DNA of 64,000 nt from Tomocerus qinae (taxonomy: Eukaryota; Arthropoda; Collembola; Entomobryomorpha; Tomoceridae): NCBI GenBank assembly GCA_020055645.1, contig CM034547.1, forward strand, positions 8,541,280 to 8,605,279, in the 5' to 3' direction. Positions 1-12,400 of the stretch are shown here, piece by piece (within the stretch, counting starts at the first letter, position 1; each line of letters starts with the position of its first letter). The notes below the pieces were generated by a model that saw nothing but the letters and a program-made list of their open reading frames with translations, had not been told where the DNA came from and did no database searches. A program made the translations under genes and the position numbers.

Positions 1-3000
1 ATATCCGTTCCTTTCAGAGAGCTTTTCTAATTTTTTGCTGTGGTTTTCGTTCCTTTGCGTTTGCTTCTTTCTCATTCTCAGGTATTCTATGATTCTACTT
101 ATTTCGGCTATCACTATGTCTTGTAACTTGTATGTATGCTTATTTGTGTGTGTGTGTGTACCTATACTTATACATAATAATACATGCTGCATACCTATTG
201 GCTTAAGGGAATGTTCTGTAAGACAGGTACCTAGTATTACTTAGGTATTACAACAACGGTGGGTAGTATGAGTATGTAATGTAGTGATTCTATGCGAAGT
301 TTCAGTACTTATCTGCATAGTATAAATATGTATCATACATGTACAAATGAATATGGAGCCCCTAGTATCTATGTAAGTGTAAAAGCAAGAAGGTGGTATT
401 TATCTATCTATATAAGGAAAGGTAGACTAAATGTATGTACTATAAGTATACATTTTGGCATGGGTTAGTAATATCATGAAAAATATAATATTGTATTTTT
501 TGTAGTGCTGCTAAATATGTAGTGCATAATAAAAATATGCACACTTCACTGTACTGATCTTCAAAATCTTCAATAGTAGTCGATAGTCTAAAGTGTACTT
601 TACTTTGGTTCCAAATGCCAGATGCAGTATAAGATGCCTAATGCCTCCCTGCACCCAGCATACAAAAGAACTAGGTAGGTAGCTTACTGACATGACAGTA
701 CAGACACAATACGTGTATCTTTGCATAGTGAAACATAAAACGTCCAGAGATCTATCATAATATACTTGGATAAGTGTACATCCTGTAAGAAAAATAAAAT
801 TTTCCCATTAAGGCAAGCAAAACATTAAAATTCTTAGTTTGTTTTATTAAACTAGTATTAAAATTAAAATCACTAAATGTATCATTTACACTGTCCACTG
901 CCTCCACTGTCTATAAATTATCAGGAGGTTTTGGTACAATCGTACAATTTTAAACTTTCGAGAACATCTTGATTGTACTTACTATCATATGACATTATGG
1001 CCATTAGAGTGAGGAAATGCCAATTTTACATCATGAGTAGTAAAGTAAAAAATTAAGTTGAGTTCGTGAGTCTAGCCGGTTGTGGTTTTGGTAGTGCTAA
1101 ACTTTGGAATTTTGCTTCCAGTGTGTATCCGTTTACTCAGTATTATTATTATTTAGTACCTGTGTCTGTACCTACATGAATTCATTCATTAATGTATCTT
1201 CAAATATATTGTTCATATGACTTTTTGGCGTTTTTATAGAAAACATTACTGTTTGATTGTCTTGGTTGTTATCTTGTAGTAGTAGTGTACTTGATCCTTT
1301 GCGCTGATGCTGATACACTGACTAGATGATTTTAGTGTTGGCACTTGACATATGATGCCGGTTGTACATGCTGTTTATAGAGTCTTGTCTTGTCTTAAGT
1401 TGAAGGTCTTATTGAAATGCTATTGTATGTGTAAGAAAATTGTTTGTAGTGGTGAATTTATAATGGTAAAGCGAATAAGGATTAAGTGTTAAGTATCTAC
1501 ATACTGTTATACTTTTGTTAGTTCAGTACCCTTACTCCCTATACTTTCACTTCATAATTTGCAAATGGAGAAAATAATATTACCAAAGAAATGTTGTTTA
1601 AATGGTAAAACCTTTTATTTTTGATTCAGTTTATTATAAACTATTTTCTTTCTATGTATTCATACACATTTTGCATATCGTTGTTTTGGTCCTATACGTG
1701 TAGGACTTCCACAGCTATATATTATAAGTAACCAGTAGTAGATACATAATATACATAAGATACGCAAGTTTTGTTGAATGTGTTATTTATATTTTAGAGC
1801 AAAGAGACGATTAAGTTCTATTCTAGAATGACTTTCTGTTCCTGAATGTTGTATGTACAGATACTGCTACTTTTATGCATCGCATCTATCCTATTATTAT
1901 ATTGAAATGTTGGTTTGTGAGGTGTAGCTTTAAAAATAGCTGTTGTTTGATCTCGAGACATTCTTAAATTCACATAAAATGTCCACAAATAAATACCATA
2001 TTTGCCACAGGTTGGCCCTGTATAGAGTGAATGTTTTTCGTTTCATATGTAAAAGACTCGGTACTCCATAGTCCATAATACGAATTTTGACAACATGCCA
2101 GACACCAGATCTAGGGGTACCTATAATAATATACCTTATACCTATTTATTATGTGTATGTTTGTAGACTAGACTGGGGTTATGTTTGGTATGATTTGCAT
2201 TATTATCTGTTTGTACACTTAAGTTATGTTTCGTTTGAAAGAAAATACTCATTCTTCAATTGTGTAAACATCTTTGTGGCTATTGTTTATCGGTAGAAGA
2301 ATTATTTTTAAGCTTTGATTTTGTCGTTTGTAATATTATATAATGTATATAGTAAATGTAAACAATTATAATATTATGATGGTTAAATTAAGTTAGTAAG
2401 TACATTGCCAAAGTTTTACACTTCAATTTGGAAGCAAAAGCAAGTACAAGTGGAAAGCCTTCATTTTCAAATAGCCGATTCGGGAAATGCGAAAAATAAA
2501 TGTTTGAATTTCTTGACGGGGAAAGTCATAACGATTATGTTTAATTTGTAGCATAAGCGTATGGCTTTTCCCCTTGAGATTTTCGATTGTTCAACTACGT
2601 TGTTCTTCGTTCCACACAACAACGAACGATGAAAGAATATCCTTTACAAATTAGAATGAAATGTAAATTCCAATTACCTAAATCCTACAAGTCCGTCTGA
2701 ATGTTTTGATTCATTTCTGGATATACTACATGTAAGGTTTGGGAAAGTTTAGAACACCTAAGATAGGATATCGCATCGCTTAGTACTGGTTACTTTGACA
2801 CTCTTTACTTGTACCCTTAAAAACCTTTGCCATCCTATTCTATCGTGTCGATTTCCATTCAATGTCAGTGGTTGGTATCTATTCGCGCCATTCTAAATCT
2901 ATTTAATGCTTAATATTACTGAGATAGATACATTTATGTGCCAACTTCATCATAATTTCAGTCAGAATTTGAAATTATAATTCCGTGGAAAACCCATAAT

Positions 3001-3230
3001 TGATTTCAATGCTTTTCTTACCTTACTTATTTGATAAAGACCGGTTGGTACACTCCACTCCTGTCTTAAAAGGAATGCCTAAGATATTTAGGAATAATTA
3101 TGTAAGAAGTGTGTCTTATTAGTTTTTGTCTTGGGAATTTGACCACACAAATGGAAAAATGAATCATTAATTATTAATTTAACAATATTGAGTTGAGTGA
3201 AGTCGAAAATGAGAAATTTTTGATGTACAG
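1..3230. other. Non-coding 5' flank or 5' intron of kismet
   Basis: AT-rich sequence without a convincing coding exon; the short open frames here have no recognisable content. A short (TG)n run lies near 148-160. The stretch ends in a possible splice acceptor (gatgtacag at 3222-3230), so at least the right-hand part may be an intron between an upstream 5' UTR exon and the exon carrying the kismet start. I could not identify a promoter. Confidence 0.5.
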
Positions 3231-3480
3231 GTAACAAAAGAATGGCGAAATGTAGCGAACAATGATGTTAGTATCGGATCAGAGTCCAATCGAAGTAAAG
3301 AGTGATCAGGATTCTTCTGTGTCCGTATTGGAAGTCAGGTGTGCCAAGTTGAGTCCGAGTTCGCAAGTCTCCACAAGTTCAGTAAGGAAATCGCCGGAGC
3401 CTGTTCCGTGTCGCCGCCTCCGATCGCCGGAAACGTGAGAAAGTAGCAAAATGCGAATCTACAAGTAGTTCCCAGGAGGT
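3231..3480 (+). other. kis: Probable 5' UTR exon sequence of kismet
   Basis: This is the leader directly before the kismet start codon, bounded on the left by a possible acceptor at 3229-3230. It is clearly less AT-rich than the DNA to its left. In the kismet frame a TAG stop lies just upstream of the ATG at 3481, so 3481 is the most upstream in-frame start in this exon. It contains an upstream ORF at 3262-3438, listed separately. Confidence 0.45.
3262..3438 (+). CDS. 58-codon upstream ORF in the kismet leader
   Basis: Two adjacent ATGs (3262 and 3265) open a frame of 58 codons that stops at TGA 3436-3438, 42 bases before the kismet ATG and in another frame. The peptide starts MMLVSDQSPIEVKSD and is rich in Ser, Pro and charged residues, unlike a random AT-rich ORF. 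Its last codons contain a good donor match (AC|GTGAGA at 3435), so it could instead be an alternative N-terminal coding exon. Joining at that donor (phase 2) would keep frame only with phase-2 exons such as the one at 7315. I do not recognise the peptide; its function as a translational regulator is inference. Confidence 0.35.
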   Translation: MMLVSDQSPIEVKSDQDSSVSVLEVRCAKLSPSSQVSTSSVRKSPEPVPCRRLRSPET

Positions 3481-6400
3481 ATGGAAAACTACGATTTATT
3501 CGGCGATGACTTGGGAAGTGGAATGCTGGATGGTTTGGCAGACTTAGGGACGAGCGACAGCTTCAGCGGTAGCTCTCAGACTCAGTCGAACTCTTCCCAG
3601 AGATCGGCGGGCGGCGTAGAGAGCGTGATGCAGAGTTTCAACAGTCAACCGCCCAGCTACACGCAGATCGGTCAAGGGATGACTCCACCATCTAAAATGG
3701 CATCCGGACCCGGGGGATATCCCGACTATACGAATCAGTACGGTCAGTACCCGTCCAGTTCCCAGCCGACTCTTGGGAGCTACGGGACGCCTCCGGGCGG
3801 GACACCCTCCCGCCCTATGGCAGGCTACCCTCCTTACCATCAACCATCCAACGTGGCCAGTCCCAGCATTCAGCATTATCAGGATTACTCCGTACAAAGT
3901 CAGGGGATGATGAGACCTGGGGGTGGGGGTCCACCTCCGCCCACGCAGCAACCGCACGCTCCGCCTCCTCCGCGAATGGTCAGTCCAGCTCCGCCTCCGC
4001 ACTCTCAACAACAATTCGGGGCGTACCGAACACCAGGGCAAGACCCTATGTATGTCCAACAAATGCAAAGATGGAACGAGCAGCAGAGCTATGGATCCAC
4101 GTTGCCTCATCATTACCCTCCAAATGCGGCCACGGCCTACCGTCAACCTCACGCTTACCCCTCAAATCTTCCGCGACCACCACAACCTCAGCAGTTGAGT
4201 CAGCAGCAACCTCCAACTCCCCAACAACAGCAACAACAACAGCAGCAGCAGCAACAACAACAGCAACAACAACAACAACCTCAGCAGCAGCAACAACAAC
4301 AACAGCAACAGCCCCCGCAAAGCTCTCAGCACAACATTCCGTACATGGCGCGGCCGCAGGGGCCGACGCCGGTCATGTCACAACCGCAATATGCGCAGAA
4401 TATGTATCCTAATGCAAATACACAGTACTCAGACTACCATCACGCTTCTTCTGCGGTGGGGAGACTGGGGAGTGGGCCTGTGGGTCCCACTGCCACGCCC
4501 TCGTACCCCGCCACCCACCACAGTCAGCAATACAGTATGCCTACAGCCCAGCATAATCAATATGGGAATCAGTATGGACAGTATTATCCAGGACAAGTTC
4601 AAGCGGCACAGGGGATGACGAGTGGAGGTCCGCCTTCGACGTCGAACCCGATGTCGACGCCTTACCCTGGCTCTTACGCGGGCCCTACCGGAGTACCCGT
4701 CAATGTTAACTCTCCGGTTCCTAACGGAAGTCCTAGTTATAGACCCGGCTATGCTCAACTTCCTCAATTGTCGCCACGACTTCCGAATGCGTCTCCGAGA
4801 CCTCCGGCACCGTCACCTAGGCCTCCGGCGGCGACGACGCCAACGATACCTGCGTCACCCGTACAAACATTACAGAGTCTCTCACAGAGTGCCGGGCCCA
4901 ATTCCACGGGTCCACAACCCCCACCCCCGCAACCAAACCCTCAACCCAGTAGTTTACAGCAATTAGAGCAGATGGTTATGCCTCATGTGAATAAAAATTC
5001 TCCGTCACCGAAACCTCATAGTATGCCTGGCGGCGGGGTTATGAGTCCGATGAGTGGGCCCAAAACACCAATGTCCATGCCAATGTCTCCCAGCATCAGC
5101 GGGCCCAAGACGCCGATGTCTCCGACTCAATGGCAAACACCTCCGATCCGCCCCAGCCAGCCTCCTGTATCTAAATCTTTTCATCAGCAACAACAGCAAA
5201 ATAATAGTCCCGGAAACTTGATGTCACACATTCCTGGGCATAGCGGGTTGCCACATTCTCCGTTGACACCTCACTCTTCAAACCTCGATAATACCCTTTC
5301 CAGTATTGTGCGAGCCCAAGAGGCAGACTTGGAGCTAAGCAGTCTAAGTGCAACGATGGACACGTCCACTCCCGAATGTCCAGTACCACCTTCGAGAGAA
5401 GAAAACAGTATGTTGAGCAAACCGCCCACGCCGGCCCCACCTCCTCAAAACTCGAATAGTCTGAGCAACGAGCTGAGTTCCCTCAGCTCCTTGTCTTCTT
5501 CTCTGGCGGTCGGGGAGGAGTCATCACACAGCACAAACACTCACGACTCCACAGTAGATAATCTCAACTCGAATCAATCAGGTGGCCAGGGATCGATGTC
5601 AGGAGCCTCGTCGTCCATGCAGCTAGACGACTCTCGTTATTCAGTCATTAATTCTTTAAACGAATCTCCGATGGGCAATGACAACAGTATGTCGCTGTCT
5701 TCCTCCATGGACAATTCTCAAGTGAATCAGCAACAACCGCCCACATCTTGTGACTCCTCCGGCTCCATGGTCAACTCTGTCGGGAGCAACTCCATGACTT
5801 CTCTAGGAAATAGTAATTCGAATACTCCGCAGCACAGTATGAGTTCTGGCAACGCCTTCTCTTCCGTAATGGGGATGAGTCCGCAAGTGGCCAACTCGTC
5901 GTCAATGTCCACACCTTCACCTGCTTCCCAGCAACAAGGTCTCCCCCAAGTCAACTCACAGCCAGGAGGACCTATGCAAAATCAGAACCAGAACAACTCA
6001 GCAATGAACTCCATGTCGGGTGGAAATATGATGAGTGGTTACGGCACTCCCAACTCCATGCCTCCTCAAGGACCACAGCAGAATTCGGGCTATCCAAACA
6101 ATGCCATGAATGTCAATGCTTCATCTAGTTCTGGAATGAGACAGCCGAATATGATGCAGCCTCCACACCAGTACCAACAGCCCAGGTTCCCGGGAAGTGT
6201 GGATGGACCAAACACAGGACAACCGTCTCAGCAACAACCCTATATGGGCAATTACCATGCAGGTAATGTTCGTCCGGATATGTATCCTGGAAGCCAATAC
6301 CAACCAGGTGGTGTTCATCCCAGTTCAATGGGTGGCATTCGGCCCCCACCGGGACCTTCTCAATATCCACCCATCGGTCATGGTGGACCTCCTCCACAAA

Positions 6401-9400
6401 TACCACCTCATATGGCCACACCTGGAACTCCAGATCGCTATCAATTTGAAATTCATCAACTTCAACAACAAATTCAGCATATGTACTCTTTGCCACCGTC
6501 TCAGCAAACCCAAATTCAGGTATTCGTTAATCTCATTAAAACGTTAAGTTATAGTACTATCTATTGTTAGAAGAAGAATTTTGTTAAGTTTTTGTCTATG
6601 AGATTTTTAATTATTTTTTATTATTATTCGCTTAGATCAACGAATTGCAGGAGAGATTGCGAAGTTTGCAACAACAACAGCAACAAGCAATGCCTCCTGG
6701 TAGCTCTCAATATGGTATGCAGCCTCCAATGGGTTCTGTGCCAAATCAGCCTGGAGGACCTATGTACGGACAGCAAAGCTCTATGCCCATGCCCCAGGTA
6801 ATGCAATGTAGCTATATTGTCACCTAAATAATGTATATGTGCTGTGGTGGGATAGGGAAGGCCAAGTATAAAATGTTTGAGTGTAATTTACGTTGATTTG
6901 ATGGTGATATCGGGTATGGAAGAGAGATTATAGAATATTACGGAGACTGATATTGATTTTTGTGTTGAACGTAGGGAATGCCTATGGATGTGCTCCCTGG
7001 AGACATGTTGGATGAGCCCGTAGGGAAATCTAAGAAGAAGAAAGAGAGAAAGCCTAGGGAAAATAAAGGTGGAGGTAAAGGGAAGAAGGGGAAAGAGTCA
7101 AAAGACTTGAGCGGGCTGGCTGGGAACTTAGGGCAACCTACGTCTAATTTTTCTGCACCTGGTCCGATGCCGCACGAAGTATACGAATTCCAAGATGTAC
7201 CTCCGGAAGTTCCTGAGAAGAAACCTAAAAAGCCTAGGTACTGCTTCTGCTAAGGAATGAAATATTATTTATTATGAAAGATTAATTTATGATATTGTAT
7301 TTTGGCTGTGGTAGGAAACCTAGAGAGCAAAAATCTCCAAAGGAAAAGAAAGCCAAAGAACCCAAGCCGGTGAAAGAAAAAACTCCTAAAAGGTAAAATG
7401 TTTCACAATTTGTTGATCCCGACCCTTCAATTGTCAGTTAAATTGAAATCACCACATCGTAAGATAAACTAGCAGTAATAATAATGATTTTACTAGATCG
7501 AGAAAGAAAAAGCCGGCGGTAGAACCTCCCCCGAGCAGCGTCGAGAATCAAAACTCTTCGCAGTTCGGTGAAAGTCTTTTAGAAGGAGACACAACAGGCC
7601 CACCCGGTCTTTTAGACGATACAATTGAATCGGATCAAAAAAACGGGATTGGTGCTGCTGGTATCACAGCAGCTGAAGGAGGCCCCTCTGTGCCCACTAG
7701 CGGAGGGGAAGGTGATACCAGCACCCAAGATGGCACAAACACTGAAGCCATGTCCACAGGACCTCTTCCTGCCCCAGAGCTTGCAACACCCGAAAAGCCC
7801 AAAAAGAAGAAATCAGCAAAGCTAAAGTCTAGCTCAAGCAAAAAACGACCTTCTAAGTACGATTTCCATTTTCTCTTTGTCATAGTCTTCTTCTCTGCTT
7901 CTCTTTCTTCCTCTTCATCAATATTAAAGCCAAAACTAAATATAATTGCAAGTATCAAGAAGTACAGATTAGAGTTTTTAAAACCTTTCCTTTTTTAATA
8001 TAATATTGCGTGTGATATTTCAGGACTTTATTAGCTTTGTCGAAGAAGAAGAAAAGGAAGAGGAGCGACTCCGAAGGATCCGATATGGATGCTACACCAC
8101 CTCCTTCACCCCCACCTGAAGATGACAATTCAAACGTATGTAAATATAAATGGTCTCGTGTTAGTGCTTAGCGTTGAGATTGATTTGAGTTTCTAATTAG
8201 TGTGGTTATGTACTATGTATACAGAAACGAAGATCAGCTCGAAATACAAAACGAAAAAAATATGTTGATGATATCGATCTGGCCATCTCCGATGATGACT
8301 TGCTTCTTCCGAATAAAGAGACCTTGAAAGCTATTGAAGCGGCCAAGGCAGCTTCTGTGGCTGATGCTGTTGCCGCAGGAATTCCAACTGAGGGTGATGC
8401 TGCAACGGCGCCGGTTGCTGAAGTGAAAGCTCCAGAAACTCCGGCAAAACCACCACCTAAATCAAAGTCAAAGAAAAAGGAACCAAAAGAAGAACCAATG
8501 AAAGAACTTCTTTCAAATAAACCTAATTTTGTATTTGTGGTAAGTTATATTATTTTCGATTTAACAAAAACAAATTGCAAATGTGTCACAATAAATGAAA
8601 ACTTTTTTTATAGAATCCTGCGGAAGAGGACACAATGATTATACAGCATATACTTTCCATGCGAATGGGTAAAAGAGAAGTCGTGTTTGATTCATCAGAC
8701 GATGAAGATGAGACGAAAGAAGATGCCAATAAAGAAAATGCGGAATCTAAAGAAACAAATGAGCAGTCCAAAGAAAATGAAAAACCTAAGGATGTTGAAG
8801 AATATAAGCATCAAGAAGGAATGATCAATCCAGAAACGGGAGAAATTGAAAAAATTGAAGATGAAGAAGACAAAGAAAAAATAGAAGTCAAACCTGAAGA
8901 ACCAAATGCTCCAACTGGCGACACTGAAACCACCGAAAAAGTGCCAGATTCTGAGGAGAGTAAAAGTGAAGAGGTGAAAAACAAAGAAACCGAAGATGAA
9001 AGCAAACCTGATGTTGAGGACAAGGAAAAAACGGAGCCTTCCTCAACTGACGTTGAAATGACTGAAGCCAAATCTGAAACTGACAATAAAGTTGAGTCTT
9101 CTGCAGAAGAAATTAAACCAATGGATATTGATGACAAAGAAAATTCTCAGGTAGTCATAAAGCCCATAGAAGGAGAAAGTAAGGAAGCTGTAGCTGAGGA
9201 AAACAAAGCAGAAATTTTGGGGGCAGTGGATGATAAATTGAAAGACTGTGAAGTAGAAAATAAAACCGACGGAGATAATGAAAGTGTCCTAAATGAAAAT
9301 GAGGAGAAAGATGTTGAAAAGAAAGAAGAAAAAGATGCGGAATCGACGGAAATTAAAGAACAAAAAGACGGGGAAACTGGAGAAAATGAAGAAGTTAAAG

Positions 9401-12400
9401 AGCAAAAGGAAGGAAAGAATGAAGAGAGCGGGGAAATTAAAGAAAAGGAAGGGGGGAATAAGGATAAGGAGGCAAAGAAAAAGAAAGTGAAACGGGAACC
9501 TGAAGTAATCGAAGTTGAAGAATTTTACGTCAAGTACAAAAGTTTTTCCTATTTACATTGTGAATGGAAAACTGAGGAGGAGCTTTTAAAAGGCGACAAG
9601 AGAGCAACCCCAAAAATCAAACGCTTTAAACAAAAACTGAATCAAAATTCGAATATTTTTGAATTCTTAGAAGAAGAGCCTTTTAATCCGGATTTTACCG
9701 AAGTAGACCGAATTCTGGATATGAGCGAAGTGAAAGATCCTTCTACTGGGAATGTAACGAGAAACTATTTGGTGAAATGGAGATCTCTACCTTACGACGA
9801 ATCGACGTGGGAGCTTCACGATGATATCGACCCAGCGAAGCTTGTCCAGTTCCATAAGTTTTACAAACCACCACCGAAAGATCAATGGAAAGTCAAGAAG
9901 CGGCCTAAAGCAGGAGAATGGGTGAAATTAGAACAAAGTCCTGTTTACTGCAACGGCAACACACTGCGCGAGTACCAACTGGAAGGGCTTAATTGGCTTT
10001 CCTTCTCATGGTTTAATCATCGTAATTGTATCCTCGCCGATGAAATGGGTACGTAGCCTAACTACATACAATACATATACTGATAATGATGCACTTTAAT
10101 AATGATTTCCGGTTTATTTTTTTGACTTTCGAGCATTTGGGTACATTACTATAGATTTCTTGTGACATTTAATTATTTTCAGGTCTGGGAAAGACAATCC
10201 AGTCATTAACGTTCGTTGAATCCGTGCACCGGTATGGTATTCGAGGTCCATTTTTGGTCATCGCTCCTCTCTCTACGGTTCCTAATTGGCAACGAGAATT
10301 TGAAACGTGGACTGATCTCAATATAGTTGTATATCATGGCTCTGTTGCAAGTAGAAACATGATACAAGAGTACGAACTTTTCTACAGACACCCCGATAAT
10401 CCTCAGATGAATATAAAAGACGTGTACAAATTTAATGTTCTCATTACAACCTTTGAAATTGTGCTGACTGACGTGATGGACCTAAAGGACTTCCCCTGGC
10501 GACTTTGCGTCATCGACGAGGCACATCGATTAAAAAATAAAAACTGTAAACTGTTGGAAGGTCTTCGCATGTTAAATTTAGAGCATAGAGTTCTTTTGAG
10601 TGGAACTCCGCTCCAGAACAATGTCAACGAATTGTTTTCCCTTCTCAACTTCCTGGAACCTGCTCAATTCAGCTCCGATGAGAATTTTACAAAAGAATTC
10701 GGCGAGCTGAAGACAGACACTCAAGTTCAAAAACTCCAGGCAATTTTGAAACCAATGATGCTGCGGCGACTGAAGGAGGATGTTGAGAAATCCATCGCTC
10801 CTAAGCAGGAAACTATTATCGAAGTAGAATTGACAAACATGCAGAAAAAGTATTACCGAGCCATTTTAGAGAAGAACTTTAGCTTTCTGAGCAAAGGAAC
10901 GAATTCTTCAAATATCCCTAATTTAATGAACACCATGATGGAACTCAGAAAATGTTGTATTCACCCTTATTTGCTGAATGGAGCGGAAGACCAAATCCAA
11001 TTGGACTACCGTCAAAGTTTTAATGTTACTTCTGACGATCCTGATCTGTACTACAAAGCTTTAGTCACTTCATCTGGTAAAATGGTATTGGTGGACAAAC
11101 TACTGCCTAAATTAAAAGCAAATGGACATCGTGTACTCATATTTAGTCAAATGGTGCGGTGTCTCGATATTCTTGAAGATTATTTGATATATCGGAAATA
11201 TCCGTACGAAAGATTAGATGGTCGCATCAGAGGACCAGTTAGACAGGCCGCTATAGACAGATTCAGTAAACCTGACTCCGATAGATTTGTGTTTCTACTT
11301 TGTACGAAAGCTGGTGGTTTGGGCATCAACTTGACTGCTGCTGACACAGTCATCATCTACGACTCGGATTGGAATCCTCAGAATGATCTTCAAGCACAGG
11401 CTCGGTGTCATCGTATCGGCCAAGCTAAAATGGTTGAAGTGTACCGTCTCATTTGCCGAAACACATACGAAAGGGAAATGTTCGACCGAGCTTCACTGAA
11501 ATTAGGGCTTGACAAGGCAGTTCTCCAAAGTATGAACACGAGTCAAATTAGTGGAGGACAGAAAGCAGATCCAAATGCCACAGCCTCCAAACAACTTTCC
11601 AAAAAAGAAGTCGAGGATTTACTAAAGAGAGGTGCTTACGGTGCTCTCATGGACGAGGACAATGCCGGAGATAAATTCTGCGAAGAAGATATTGACTGCA
11701 TATTGCAAAGAAGAACTCAAGTCATAACTTTAGAAACTGGGGAGAAAGGTTCCACTTTCTCTAAGGCTAGTTTTGCAGCTTCTGGGAACAGAGAGGATAT
11801 TAACATTGATGATCCTGACTTCTGGAAGAAATGGGCGAGAAAAGCAGAAATTGATGTCAACGAAGACGGAGAAAAAGTTGACGTATGTTGTATTTTCCGT
11901 TTCCAGCTTCCTCCTGTCGATGGTACTTAAACTGACACTAATTTTATAATTAAAATTGTATATTTAGAATGAGTTGGTAATTCACGAACCAAGACGAAGA
12001 ACCCAAATCAAACGCTATGGACACGACGAAGGTGTTATGGATATATCTGAATTGGAAAGTTCCTCAGAGTCAGATGACGAAGGAGGTCCGGGAGAAAGAA
12101 CGCGTGGACGAGGAAGAAGAGGTCGAGGTCCAGGAAAACAACCTCGTAGAACTCGACGTAATGTTGATGAAGATTACCATGCTGACGATGGAGTTGTTGA
12201 ATATGGCAGGTGGTCCAGGAGCGAATGTTACAAAATTGAAAAAGGTCTTCTTACATTTGGGTATGTTTTTTTATAAATTAGGTTTTTGACAACTTCTTTG
12301 TCCCCGTATTGAACTAACATGTTAACTGCTTTGTAAATGATGATCAGCCATGCTAATACTGAATGTAAACTCTTGTAGTTTGCATTATGCGTTAAATTAC

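Noticed and set aside
4071-4966. Overlapping long frames in other phases of the first kismet exon
   Set aside because: They are shadows of a stop-poor Gln/Pro/Ser-rich exon and carry no recognisable protein.
8811-9137. Antisense Ser-rich frames opposite the acidic kismet exons
   Set aside because: GAA/GAG-rich coding sequence automatically gives long TTC/CTC antisense frames; the same happens at 13501-14136 and 15661-16461.
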